Below, one piece after another: positions 9,109-17,718 of a stretch of 43,932 bases of DNA (positions are counted from its first letter, which is position 1; the number at the start of each line of letters is the position of its first letter). Source of the DNA: Bacteroidales bacterium (GTDB lineage Bacteria; Bacteroidota; Bacteroidia; Bacteroidales; UBA932). The notes below the pieces were generated by a model, which was not told the DNA's origin, made no database searches, and worked only from the letters and a program-made list of their open reading frames with translations. The stretch covers positions 1 through 43,932 of the forward strand of contig JAGBVR010000012.1 of assembly GCA_017630215.1 (NCBI GenBank). The letters are read 5' to 3'. The position numbers and the translations under genes were made by a program.

Positions 9109-10080
9109 CTAAATGAGTTTCATCATTGAGCGTCTTCCACGTTTATACTCGTCATATTGATCCTTAAGTATATTCGCAGATTCACTAAAATTATTCAGCA
9201 ATACGTTCAAATCTGACTTGCTACTCTCCTTAATCAAAGCGTCAAGTTTCGTAATATGAGACGCACTGTTCGATTCATCTGGATTATCAAGTTCCAAAAC
9301 TTGTTTAAGGTCAATCTCCCTATTGTTAAGATTAAGATATGTCACAATACACATCAGCAATAACTCTAACGATTCCTTCAAAGTTTCAGGAATATCTTGT
9401 CCAGTAGTATCTCTAAACACATCTTTATAGTCTCTATCCTTCAATCTTATATCAGAACAAAACTTAATTAGATCTCGTGTCGTCCTTACAGCAACATTGT
9501 CTATTTTTTCATCGTTATCTGCATTTAACACATATTTAAAATCGACACCTTTATTAAGTTTGTTATTAATCTGCAATACGCATTCAATTAGTACAAAGAT
9601 ATTAGATGTTGATAATACCGCGTAAGTATGTGACTGAATAGAATCGAACACTTTCATATATGTACACGAAGACTTACATATCCACCCCAAAGCCCATATT
9701 GGCTTATTCTGTTGACATAGCATATATGCTATCATTCTACTATCATTCGCATATGCCTTAAAGATTTTTCCATGAGTCTTTTTTATTGACTCAGAAAAAT
9801 CCTTATCGTAGTATTTCTTTACGGCATCTTCTGCAACAGAATATATATGTGTCTTTGATATCATCCAAGGGACAACCACAGACATTGTTATACTCAATGT
9901 GACACAAGACAGAATCAAACTATTAACAGATGTTGCGGCAATAGTTGATTTACAGCAACAAAAATAGGAATGAATGACAGTACTAAATATTGCTATGAGA
10001 GTAACGCATGCCAGAAAGATAATAATGTAGAGGACGTATTCTCCTCGTCGAACTGTATTATTTACATTTTTCATTTTCAT
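9109..10080 (-). CDS. Unknown protein with two N-terminal membrane helices
   Basis: The 323-residue protein has two membrane segments near the N terminus (YVLYIIIFLACVTLIAIF, residues about 16-33, and SLILSCVTLSITMSVVVPWM, residues about 54-73) and then a soluble, mostly helical and charged domain of about 240 residues. A cysteine cluster (YFCCCKS) lies between the helices. I recognise no family. It stands alone between the YhcG remnant and traN, in the same direction as both, and its composition is closer to the cargo than to the tra genes. It could be another defence or exclusion protein of the cargo region, but nothing in the sequence proves that. Confidence 0.6.
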   Translation of the reverse strand: MKMKNVNNTVRRGEYVLYIIIFLACVTLIAIFSTVIHSYFCCCKSTIAATSVNSLILSCVTLSITMSVVVPWMISKTHIYSVAEDAVKKYYDKDFSESIKKTHGKIFKAYANDSRMIAYMLCQQNKPIWALGWICKSSCTYMKVFDSIQSHTYAVLSTSNIFVLIECVLQINNKLNKGVDFKYVLNADNDEKIDNVAVRTTRDLIKFCSDIRLKDRDYKDVFRDTTGQDIPETLKESLELLLMCIVTYLNLNNREIDLKQVLELDNPDESNSASHITKLDALIKESSKSDLNVLLNNFSESANILKDQYDEYKRGRRSMMKLI

Positions 10081-10176
10081 ATATAGTATGGATTAATGCC
10101 ATTAACATTTACTCGACTAAGTTATATAAAATTAGCCATAATGACAAGTGATATATTGTATTTAAATCACTTAAAG

Positions 10177-10974
10177 TCAAATCCTCACATCCCTCACTCC
10201 AAAACTCAACACAAAATTCCTCGGGCCTCCGTCCTCATACAAATATATCCTGAACACCTGACCTCTCACCAGCGTCACTTTATCAAAGCTGAACACCATC
10301 CGCGATATAGCTCCTGGTGCAACCGTACATTCGCCAGAAGTATGCTTCGGAAATAACTGCTTCTCATAAACAAGCCCGCGCTTGGTCTTTCGCTTACTCT
10401 CAATCACAAACCGAGGACTCGACATCGAGTAGCTCACAGCAGAACCATTCTCAACACTCAAAACAATATAAGTCACGTCATCTTTAATAATCACATTCTC
10501 ACAAAGAACCTTAATATCATATGCCACATCCCCAATGTGATATATCTCGCGTTCTAAAGAATCCAGAACCTCTGCCACATCCGGAGTCCACCTACTCAAA
10601 TCCAATGTCTCCGGCTTGGTCATATCCGTCATCCCCGGCCTGACCGAGGATCTACGCATATCCACAATCAACACCTCCGGACTCTCACCATAGACCACAA
10701 TAAACGTATGAAGCCTGCCATCTGCCTCCAGACACGACATAGTAGTCGTAAACTCAAAAGCCTCCTTTGCCTTCACAGCCACAATATCCTTACTTCCCTC
10801 GACAATCCTGGCAGACAACACCTTATTCGACAGATCCACATATTTCAGTTCCGAACTGAAACGGATATGCGTCGTACTCATAGTCGAGATATACACTGTA
10901 TCAATAGATGATGCTGTCGCCACATTCACAAAAGCAGTCAATAAAACTGCGAACAAAATCACTCTCCTCATCAT
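10177..10974 (-). CDS. traN: Conjugative transfer protein TraN (DUF4138-like)
   Basis: The 265-residue product begins with a signal peptide (MMRRVILFAVLLTAFVNVATA) and has a beta-rich mature part with STTHIRFSSELKYVDLSN near the start, as in the Bacteroidetes TraN family, which corresponds to the VirB9-like outer channel part. It ends the tra string; its ATG overlaps the traM stop by ATGA. Residues 108-116 (RSSVRPGMTD) are encoded by a palindromic repeat at 10628-10653 that looks inserted in frame and has relatives in traM. It acts in the periplasm and outer membrane as part of the mating channel. Confidence 0.85.
   Translation of the reverse strand: MMRRVILFAVLLTAFVNVATASSIDTVYISTMSTTHIRFSSELKYVDLSNKVLSARIVEGSKDIVAVKAKEAFEFTTTMSCLEADGRLHTFIVVYGESPEVLIVDMRRSSVRPGMTDMTKPETLDLSRWTPDVAEVLDSLEREIYHIGDVAYDIKVLCENVIIKDDVTYIVLSVENGSAVSYSMSSPRFVIESKRKTKRGLVYEKQLFPKHTSGECTVAPGAISRMVFSFDKVTLVRGQVFRIYLYEDGGPRNFVLSFGVRDVRI
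10628..10653 (-). repeat. In-frame palindromic repeat in traN
   Basis: Plus-strand GTCATCCCCGGCCTGACC followed by GAGGATCT. It matches the traM copy at 11713-11738 at most positions and is an imperfect palindrome around CCGG-CCTGA-CCGAGG. It is translated as RSSVRPGMT. Such GATCCCCGG...CCGGGGATGAC palindromes are normally seen between genes, so their use inside a conserved transfer gene is unusual. Confidence 0.7.
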
Positions 10975-12098
10975 CGCTCCAATTTAACCAAATAAAACTC
11001 ATAACCTGACACAACCTTAACCGATAGTTCGCCAGAAGCCGACTTTGCTATAGTCGCTCCTGTCCTGAGCACTGTATTCGCCAGATCACCAACCAATCCA
11101 CCGAAAGTCGAATTCGCTGCAGAAATGGCATCAGAAGAAGCCCTCCTGCTATTACGCGAAGCTGAAGTCTCCGGGCAATAAATCCCTGCCATACCATCAG
11201 TATCGTATGCGACTAACTGCAAGGGCAGAATCCTTCCATTCATCTCAAAACTTCTAACACTCAGCTCCAATCGATCCGACACCTTGCACACCGCAGCCAA
11301 ATGAGTATTCGCAGGCACGAACACACCATCAGCAGAATAATCCTCCAGCAGTCTCACCGTTACCCTCTGCCCGTCAACCACCTTCTGATCTCGCACGAAC
11401 ATACACCTGAAAGGCACTTTTGCCGATGATGAATATCTCACAGAAGGATCATCAAAATCATCATCCAGAGAAGTTATAATCCCAACATTACCGGAAGCGA
11501 TATCATTCCGTGATAACATCGCAGATTGAGATCTCTCATCATCTCTACCATCATCCCCATCCCGATGATCGTCGCATCCAGCTTGATAATCGTCATTGCC
11601 GGCTTGACCGGCAATCTCACTCCCTGTCATCACATCCCTCACCATCTCTGCACGCCTCCTGTCATACTCTAACTTCTGCTCCGGTGTCATTTGCCCATAA
11701 CCACTGCTACCTGTCATCCCCGGCTTGACCGGGGATCTCTCAACAGCTATACTGACTGATGCGACATCCGAATCCCCAAACACCCTCTTCGCAGCAGCAT
11801 CCTCATCCTCTATAACAATCGACGGTTTCTCCTTAACTTCATTGCTATCCGACGACACCAGCGAAATATCCTCCTCTGCCGACAATTGTGCAAAATACTG
11901 ATCTGTCGAGACATGAGTATTCCTATAAGCCTCAGTCTTACTATCATACACTGGAACCGCAACACCTTCAGGGACATTCACAGCTACCTGTTCCTCTGCC
12001 ACAGATGCCCTCTTGCCTCCGAAAGCGTTACATAAAGCCATCACCAATATCGACACGACGATGCCTCCAAATCCCACATATAACAATACCTTCTTCAT
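10971..12098 (-). CDS. traM: Conjugative transfer protein TraM
   Basis: The 375-residue protein has one N-terminal membrane helix (VLLYVGFGGIVVSILVMALC, residues about 4-23), a long low-complexity periplasmic linker (about 30-220) rich in D, S, E and R, and a conserved C-terminal domain with KVPFRCMFVRDQKVVDGQRV and AKSASGELSVKVVSGYEFYL. This is the layout of Bacteroidetes TraM, the VirB10-like part that spans the envelope. It overlaps traK and traN by ATGA. Two palindromic repeats are translated inside the linker (residues about 121-130 RSPVKPGMTG and 161-169 EIAGQAGND). The linker is where extra sequence would be tolerated. Confidence 0.85.
   Translation of the reverse strand: MKKVLLYVGFGGIVVSILVMALCNAFGGKRASVAEEQVAVNVPEGVAVPVYDSKTEAYRNTHVSTDQYFAQLSAEEDISLVSSDSNEVKEKPSIVIEDEDAAAKRVFGDSDVASVSIAVERSPVKPGMTGSSGYGQMTPEQKLEYDRRRAEMVRDVMTGSEIAGQAGNDDYQAGCDDHRDGDDGRDDERSQSAMLSRNDIASGNVGIITSLDDDFDDPSVRYSSSAKVPFRCMFVRDQKVVDGQRVTVRLLEDYSADGVFVPANTHLAAVCKVSDRLELSVRSFEMNGRILPLQLVAYDTDGMAGIYCPETSASRNSRRASSDAISAANSTFGGLVGDLANTVLRTGATIAKSASGELSVKVVSGYEFYLVKLER
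11592..11617 (-). repeat. In-frame palindromic repeat in traM (copy 1)
   Basis: Plus-strand stem ATTGCCGG (11595-11602) pairs exactly with CCGGCAAT (11608-11615) around CTTGA. It is translated in traM as part of EIAGQAGND. The core GGCTTGACCGG is shared with the copy at 11713-11738, while the outer arms differ in a compensating way (TTGCC/GGCAA against TCCCC/GGGGA). Confidence 0.75.
11713..11738 (-). repeat. In-frame palindromic repeat in traM (copy 2)
   Basis: Plus-strand stem ATCCCCGG (11716-11723) pairs exactly with CCGGGGAT (11729-11736) around CTTGA. It is translated as RSPVKPGMTG in the traM linker. This is the cleanest of the three related palindromes in traM and traN. Confidence 0.8.
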
Positions 12099-12724
12099 CG
12101 CTTCCTTGTCTCTATAAGATTATTCTCAGTCACCTTGAACTTCTCGATCAGCAATCCGTGAGGATTCACATCCGACCTCGAAGAATTGATCAGCTGACAC
12201 TCACTCACAAATGAATACTCACTGATATTACTCTCACGCACCACATACTGCCTTGCGTATGTCTTCACCTGATATGGATATCCATTTCCCTGGAACACTA
12301 CCGAATCTACCATCATCTGCTGCGAAATGTTAGCAGATACAAGCCTCGAATAATATCCTTTCTCAGCCAGGTCTTGCGAATATTCGTATGCTGACCTGTC
12401 TGCTAGATTAAAAGCCCTGTCCAAATTTTCCTGAATAGTCTGCTTCTGTGGAGATAAAGTAAACATCAACTCGTGAAATCTGGTCACATGGTCCTTCACC
12501 TCTATCTCCTTGCTCATCACAGCATCCGTCTGTAAGGCCAGCAGCAGAGACTTGCCCTGATCCAACACATAGATCTTCTCCCTCTGCTTCTCCGCATAAA
12601 CCAGAGCCGACACACCGACTACAGTCGCAAATACCAGCGACATAGCAACGCTCACAACAGCAAGCCTGCTCAAACCCTTGAAGGATTTCTCAATATCCCT
12701 CGCCATCAATTCAATCTTACTCAT
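12095..12724 (-). CDS. traK: Conjugative transfer protein TraK
   Basis: The 209-residue product has one N-terminal membrane helix (AVVSVAMSLVFATVVGVSALVY, residues about 22-43) preceded by a short cytoplasmic arm with FKGLSRL, and a soluble periplasmic domain with AFNLADRSAYEYSQDLAEKG and YPYQVKTYARQYVVRES. This matches the Bacteroidetes TraK family, a VirB8-like inner-membrane channel part. It lies 19 nt after traJ and overlaps traM by ATGA. The ATG at 12724 is supported by the typical short arm before the membrane helix. Confidence 0.85.
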   Translation of the reverse strand: MSKIELMARDIEKSFKGLSRLAVVSVAMSLVFATVVGVSALVYAEKQREKIYVLDQGKSLLLALQTDAVMSKEIEVKDHVTRFHELMFTLSPQKQTIQENLDRAFNLADRSAYEYSQDLAEKGYYSRLVSANISQQMMVDSVVFQGNGYPYQVKTYARQYVVRESNISEYSFVSECQLINSSRSDVNPHGLLIEKFKVTENNLIETRKR

Positions 12725-12743
12725 ATCAAAATCCTTTTATAAA

Positions 12744-13760
12744 TTATTTCTTCATAGCAATAGCCTTCATAGCTGCTCGCATTATAGCACCGTTGGCTTC
12801 ACTTGCTCCCGAACTTGACACCACCCAGGCACACATACTCGGCACAGCCAACAAACAAATCAATGTCACAACATCCAACAATGTCAACTGAATCACTGGA
12901 AACCATATCTGTTGCGACAGATCGGCGTTACAATACATATTGACAACAATTTCCTTTGTCTTGAAATTGACAAAATCCACAATTGCAGCCATAGGAACCC
13001 AGAACGATATCTGAATATATCTTGCGAACCAGGTCCCGATATTACCCATAAATCCCGGCAGCAAAGCAAGTGCAAACACGAACGGTCCAATCAGGCCAAG
13101 AATAATCAGATATACACTGCTCACAAGCATCAACACATATCGCACAATATGGACAATCATTGTAGCTACCCACGACAGGACATTCGCACTCGTCTTGACC
13201 CTTATCTGCATATATTGACTGGCAGCTTCCTTTAAGGCATCTCGAATACGACCCCAAAATGAACTGCTTTCAGTTCGCTCCACCTGTGTCTCTGCCAGTG
13301 ATTCCATCACGGCACTCGAACCATACGAAGTACCTTCACCATCATCAGTATCCATCACCATCCCGGCCATCTCCGCTTCAAACTGTCCTTGCAGGGTATT
13401 CTCCTGGGTAGCATCCTCCACCGATTGGAAAAGATTTGCGACCTTCCCTGTCAATCCGCTCTGATCTTTATCCACCATAGAAGTGATACCCTTTGTCAGC
13501 AAACCAACCAGATAATCTGTTGGTATCAGTACAAATGAATAGAAATTACAAGTCAACAGAAGCACAGCACAAGACTTTATCACAGCACTCACGTCAAGCC
13601 TGCCAAAAGGATCGTTAAGCATCTTGTTGTACCACCAGATCAATGAAATCAACGCAGTAATGCATCCCACTCCGCAGGCAAGCATATATATGGAAGAATG
13701 ATCACCCGTAAATACGGATCTTTTAATTTCTTCCATCACTCTCACATAATTCAACTCCAT
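12744..13760 (-). CDS. traJ: Conjugative transfer protein TraJ, polytopic membrane protein
   Basis: The 338-residue protein has several hydrophobic segments: IYMLACGVGCITALISLIWW near the N terminus, SCAVLLLTCNFYSFVLI, then after a polar linker (residues about 110-180) three or four more (VLSWVATMIVHIVRYVLMLV, YLIILGLIGPFVFALALLPG, LTLLDVVTLICLLAVPSMCA). This is the Bacteroidetes TraJ family, equivalent to the VirB6 polytopic part of the type IV channel. It starts two bases after the traI stop and is followed 19 nt later by traK. The central serine- and acid-rich linker is a variable part of the family. Confidence 0.85.
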   Translation of the reverse strand: MELNYVRVMEEIKRSVFTGDHSSIYMLACGVGCITALISLIWWYNKMLNDPFGRLDVSAVIKSCAVLLLTCNFYSFVLIPTDYLVGLLTKGITSMVDKDQSGLTGKVANLFQSVEDATQENTLQGQFEAEMAGMVMDTDDGEGTSYGSSAVMESLAETQVERTESSSFWGRIRDALKEAASQYMQIRVKTSANVLSWVATMIVHIVRYVLMLVSSVYLIILGLIGPFVFALALLPGFMGNIGTWFARYIQISFWVPMAAIVDFVNFKTKEIVVNMYCNADLSQQIWFPVIQLTLLDVVTLICLLAVPSMCAWVVSSSGASEANGAIMRAAMKAIAMKK

Positions 13761-13762
13761 AC

Positions 13763-14389
13763 CTAATACTTCATCTTGAAAGCCTCATCCATACTCCTCA
13801 TATTCACGGCGAGCACTCTGCCACTATCAATCACTGCATAAGTTTCAATAATATGCTCGTACATTGCTGCATTTGTCTTGCACACCTGTCTCTCGCATTC
13901 CTTCAATGCTGCACGCCGTTCTTCCTCGCTTACATTTGATTTCGCGCTCAGATACTCTCTTGCTCTTTTCACCTCACGCGATGCCATCAGCAAATATTGG
14001 AACCCTTCGTTTACAAGCGACCTTACCTGATAATACTTCAGCTGATCAGCATCAAGTTCCTCCAGCCTCTCAACATATCGTGAAAACATCAAAGCAGTAG
14101 TCTCATAATACCTCGCAAGACGAATTACTGACTGTGCCTTATACACACTCTCACGCACCTCACTGTATCGTTCGTTCATCTCCTTCAGAAACTCCAACTG
14201 TTCCTTCATCACGCCGATATTCTCCAGAAACTGATAAGTATTGTTCGCCATATTATCACCATCCTGCAGGAACGACAGTATAGCCTGAGCAAGATTACTT
14301 GCATCAAATGTTGCAAACTGAGCAGATGCTCTCTGGGGAGCCATAAACCCCATCATCGACACACAAACAACAATCACCCACCGTCTCAT
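13763..14389 (-). CDS. traI: Conjugative transfer protein TraI (DUF4141-like)
   Basis: The 208-residue protein starts with a signal peptide (MRRWVIVVCVSMMGFMAPQRASAQ) and continues as an almost entirely helical, coiled-coil-rich periplasmic protein (MKEQLEFLKEMNERYSEVRE, LMASREVKRAREYLSAKS). Length, signal and helical makeup fit Bacteroidetes TraI, which resembles VirB5-type components. Its start overlaps the traG stop by ATGA, and traJ follows two bases later, so it is translated as part of the tra operon. Confidence 0.82.
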   Translation of the reverse strand: MRRWVIVVCVSMMGFMAPQRASAQFATFDASNLAQAILSFLQDGDNMANNTYQFLENIGVMKEQLEFLKEMNERYSEVRESVYKAQSVIRLARYYETTALMFSRYVERLEELDADQLKYYQVRSLVNEGFQYLLMASREVKRAREYLSAKSNVSEEERRAALKECERQVCKTNAAMYEHIIETYAVIDSGRVLAVNMRSMDEAFKMKY

Positions 14390-16842
14390 ACCGCACCTCC
14401 TTTCTTAGTCAGATTTCTAATAGCCTTGACATAACTTCCGGTCTTAGCGACCTCCTTCGCAAGTCTCACCTTATCGCGCTTCTGCGAAGAAAAAGCAATT
14501 CGCTCCTCCGGAGATACCTCTAATCTCATCACAAAAGATTTCCTGTTGCCAAGATTGAAATACACCTCTCTTCCTGCTGCGACACCTTTACGATATCTGT
14601 TCAGTGACAGCACCATAGCCTTATCATCCTCATCCAGCGACAGATAATCAGCCAAAGCATCAAACCTGTTTACATATCTCGTCTGATCCAACAAGATCTT
14701 TACAGCAGAGTTCTCGAGAATCGTATCCTTGATTATCGGTGAAGACACAATGTCCTTAAGTTCCTGAGTCACCACCACTGCCGATGTTCTATGCTTACGT
14801 GCAGTCTTCCACAGCTCCATCATATACGAAGCCATCTGTGTACCCATAATTGCCTTCCAAGCCTCCTCAATACACATCACCTTGAAGTCACTATTTGAAG
14901 ACATCTTCTCCATAAAGGCGTCCATAATCACAAGTGTAGTCACCGGATATATCACCGGATCACCTTTAATCCTGTCAATCTCAAACACCACAAACCTGTC
15001 GTTCAAGATATCTGCATTTTCATTTGAGTTCAAAAGGTAATCATACACCCCTCCATCATAGAACTGTTCCAACGAAATCAGATAATCCTTCAAATCGAAA
15101 TACTCTTTCCCGATTTCCTTCTCCCCAAGACTAAGACAGAACTCATCCCTGACATACCTGTAATAATCATTGAACACTGGATCTCTATCTTCCGACCATC
15201 TGTCAATGAACGCAATGATACTGTCTCGCACAATCTTCATCGAGGCAGAGTTCATCGCCTCATTACCATTCTTCCACAAAGTCAGCATCAGCGTGAACAG
15301 GAAGTTCAAAGCCTGATTGTCAGCAGTTCTGAAACGTCTCACATTCCTGAAAGGATTGAACGAGATTGGCTTGCCTTTCTCAAAGGTATAATATGTACCA
15401 TCCGCACCTTTACTTTCCTCCTTGATGATATTGCATAATGCTCGATATGAATCTCCGACATCAATCAGAAACACATGCTGTCCGGCATCATAGCAACTTT
15501 TAAGATATTTATTCATAAAGAACGACTTTCCGCTACCCGAAGGTCCCAAAAGAAAAACATTGTAATTCTCGACCAGACCCATCTCCAGAGCCTTCTCCTG
15601 AATATCAAACCTCTGCGGTACCTGTCTCAACCGGTCACTCATCTTCATCACGCCATCAGGCACTCCCGGCTCAAAGCCGTCATAAATCCCCATGCATAGA
15701 GCTGCCTTCAGATCAGCAGTCATATACTCCTGATACGCGAGCCCGGCCTCATTCCCGGGAATAGAAGCCCAGAACTGGCAAGGCGCATCATAGATATCAT
15801 ACACTGGAGTAACTCCCATCCTCGATATGGCAGACACTACCTTATCCTTCACTGTCTCATACTCATCAGCAGTTCCTCCAGCCAGTACATTTATATGAAA
15901 CCTCACCGTATGAATCTGCTCTGAAGCTGCCGACTCCAGAAACTCATTCAGCTCCTCGGAATACATCCTGTTCTCTGCCGACCGCCCTGCCATCGACGAC
16001 ATCTGTCTGCGTCTTGTATCAAGTTCTCCGTGTATATCCTTTTGCGGTTCCTTCAATATGAAATGATTCACGATATGCTCACAATCCAGCTCCTGACCGA
16101 TTTCATTCATAAACGACAAATTCACAGCAGAAGAATCCGTACTTAGCGAAACCACCTTCCTGCACGAAGTCACTTCCGCAGGCAACTGATCAAGATCCGC
16201 TATCAGATGACAGCCAAAATATCTGTCACCGGTACGTACCTTGTCACGTCTCATCTGAATATCCGACAACACATCATCCCCTTCATCTGTAAAGTTCAGA
16301 TAGTCCTGGATAAGTCCGGGGAAATCTCCGGATCCGAATATATCCTCATCTGTCAGCCGCCTCATCTCCAGCAAACCGCATCCTTGAACGACAGTCGCAA
16401 ACTGCTCCGCAACCGCATCAAACCGGGCAAGGACTTCTGATTTAGGCATCGATCCACCAGCAGTTATTCCTAGCAAGCCACTCGAAGCCCCTCTCACATT
16501 CTTCTTCGACGAGAAAGTTAAGAATAGCCTGCACCTGTGATCCAGATACTCTCTAGCATCGAAATGCATCTCATACGCCTCCTGAAGAAATCCGGCAGAC
16601 TTCTCCGCCACATACTTTTTCTTCATATACACGTCCTGCTTATGCACGATTGCATAGTCCGGCAGAAGAGTTACAGCTGAATGCAAAGCCTGCACAATTG
16701 CATCATACCGCTCTTCATTACACCTGAATGCAGGAGGCAGCAGCACCTCCCACCCATAGCACACATCACCGCGTTTCGACAGGATCACGCCATCGCCGCC
16801 ATTCATCACAGGGAAACATCCCCTCACATCAATCTTCTCCAT
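14386..16842 (-). CDS. traG: Conjugation ATPase TraG (VirB4 family)
   Basis: The 818-residue cytoplasmic ATPase has Walker A in FLLGPSGSGKSFFMNKYL (residues about 432-449) and Walker B in FKVMCIEEAWKAI near residue 650, followed by the family pattern SYMMELWKTARKHRTSAVVVTQ. Length and motif spacing match Bacteroidetes TraG, the VirB4-type motor that powers channel assembly and DNA passage. It starts 19 nt inside traF and overlaps traI by ATGA. All nucleotide-binding motifs look intact, so the transfer system is likely functional. No unusual insertions are seen. Confidence 0.92.
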   Translation of the reverse strand: MEKIDVRGCFPVMNGGDGVILSKRGDVCYGWEVLLPPAFRCNEERYDAIVQALHSAVTLLPDYAIVHKQDVYMKKKYVAEKSAGFLQEAYEMHFDAREYLDHRCRLFLTFSSKKNVRGASSGLLGITAGGSMPKSEVLARFDAVAEQFATVVQGCGLLEMRRLTDEDIFGSGDFPGLIQDYLNFTDEGDDVLSDIQMRRDKVRTGDRYFGCHLIADLDQLPAEVTSCRKVVSLSTDSSAVNLSFMNEIGQELDCEHIVNHFILKEPQKDIHGELDTRRRQMSSMAGRSAENRMYSEELNEFLESAASEQIHTVRFHINVLAGGTADEYETVKDKVVSAISRMGVTPVYDIYDAPCQFWASIPGNEAGLAYQEYMTADLKAALCMGIYDGFEPGVPDGVMKMSDRLRQVPQRFDIQEKALEMGLVENYNVFLLGPSGSGKSFFMNKYLKSCYDAGQHVFLIDVGDSYRALCNIIKEESKGADGTYYTFEKGKPISFNPFRNVRRFRTADNQALNFLFTLMLTLWKNGNEAMNSASMKIVRDSIIAFIDRWSEDRDPVFNDYYRYVRDEFCLSLGEKEIGKEYFDLKDYLISLEQFYDGGVYDYLLNSNENADILNDRFVVFEIDRIKGDPVIYPVTTLVIMDAFMEKMSSNSDFKVMCIEEAWKAIMGTQMASYMMELWKTARKHRTSAVVVTQELKDIVSSPIIKDTILENSAVKILLDQTRYVNRFDALADYLSLDEDDKAMVLSLNRYRKGVAAGREVYFNLGNRKSFVMRLEVSPEERIAFSSQKRDKVRLAKEVAKTGSYVKAIRNLTKKGGAV

Positions 16843-17126
16843 ACCTTATTCCTTATGATTACAAAACCCGGCAGTCCGATCCCTGCTATCGTCCGTCTCA
16901 ATGCCTTCACACCGAAACGTTGCTGCAATTCTGCCACTGCCACATACCCAAAAGCCAACAGCACAGCAGCAGCTACAAGCCCAACCATAGGACCTGTAAC
17001 AGAGCCAACTACCAATGAAACGATTATAACACAGAGTGCCAACGCACCTGCAAGAGCAATGAACCTGCCCTTGATACCAAACAGACTGAAAGGCCTGTCC
17101 AGATTACGGTAAACCTTGACTCTCAT
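16824..17126 (-). CDS. traF: Conjugative transfer protein TraF (DUF4133-like)
   Basis: The 100-residue product begins MRVKVYRNLDRPFSLFGIKG, the typical start of the DUF4133 family (VirB3-like), then has two adjacent membrane helices (FIALAGALALCVIIVSLVVG and MVGLVAAAVLLAFGYVAVA) and a basic C terminus. I place the start at 17126 because that ATG overlaps the traE stop as ATGA and gives the family's N terminus; a longer frame back to 17186 only reads through traE. It overlaps traG by 19 nt. Confidence 0.88.
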   Translation of the reverse strand: MRVKVYRNLDRPFSLFGIKGRFIALAGALALCVIIVSLVVGSVTGPMVGLVAAAVLLAFGYVAVAELQQRFGVKALRRTIAGIGLPGFVIIRNKVWRRLM

Positions 17127-17434
17127 AGCCCAATGAAATTCTTGAGCACAAGGGCTGCAATTATGCAGAACACCATACCTCCGCACCAGCCTAGAGCCTT
17201 GTTCGCCGATTCCTGATCACCGCTATAGAGTCTGATACCGACTGTCACAAGCGACACAATCGCTATCACACTCAGCACGGCAATCACAACCTGATAAATA
17301 AGAGACCCGGCAGACCTGATCTGCGTATTGGCCTCACTCAAAAAAGTAATGGCATCCTGAGCCATCACATCGGTGCAGACCGCAATGCACAGCAGTCCCA
17401 CCAAAGCATATCTCTCTCCTCTAATCTTCATCAC
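17123..17434 (-). CDS. traE: Conjugative transfer protein TraE (DUF4134-like)
   Basis: The 103-residue protein has a signal peptide ending at VMAQ, then ANTQIRSAGSLIYQVVIAVL, a second membrane segment, and GDQESANKALGWCGGMVF before a last hydrophobic helix. This is the Bacteroidetes TraE/DUF4134 pattern, a VirB2-like small pilin or channel protein. It is followed by traF with an ATGA overlap and preceded 8 nt upstream by an unknown small gene. Confidence 0.88.
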   Translation of the reverse strand: MMKIRGERYALVGLLCIAVCTDVMAQDAITFLSEANTQIRSAGSLIYQVVIAVLSVIAIVSLVTVGIRLYSGDQESANKALGWCGGMVFCIIAALVLKNFIGL

Positions 17435-17442
17435 TTATGCTT

Positions 17443-17718
17443 CTATTTGTTTATATACTCTTCGGCAGCCTTGGCATCGTCCACCGACACACTATATCTG
17501 TCGAAGATGTCTCTCACCGCCCTCCTGCGGTTTTCCTTCTCCTCATCAAAATTCGCCTCTATGCCCACAAGGGGAGGAACAACAATATGTTCCACCTCCA
17601 CCATAGGCACAATGGCTGAGATGTCCGGCAATCCGGACACCTCAGCCTCAGGTATCTTCTGTCTCTTGAAAAGCCTATCTGTCAGGCTCAAACAAATCCT
17701 GTTCATCCATCTCCACAT
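17443..17718 (-). CDS. Unknown 91-aa protein between traA and traE
   Basis: The 91-residue product is soluble and charged, with a basic N terminus (MWRWMNRICLSLTDRLFKRQ), a hydrophobic beta-like middle (IVPMVEVEHIVVPPLVGIEA) and an acidic helical end. It overlaps traA by 44 nt and precedes traE by 8 nt, so it sits where traB to traD lie in other Bacteroidetes tra operons. I do not recognise the family and give no symbol. Position and overlap argue that it is a real, co-translated gene. Confidence 0.6.
   Translation of the reverse strand: MWRWMNRICLSLTDRLFKRQKIPEAEVSGLPDISAIVPMVEVEHIVVPPLVGIEANFDEEKENRRRAVRDIFDRYSVSVDDAKAAEEYINK

Noticed and set aside
16681-17112. 143-residue + strand frame
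   Set aside because: Shadow of traF and the start of traG.
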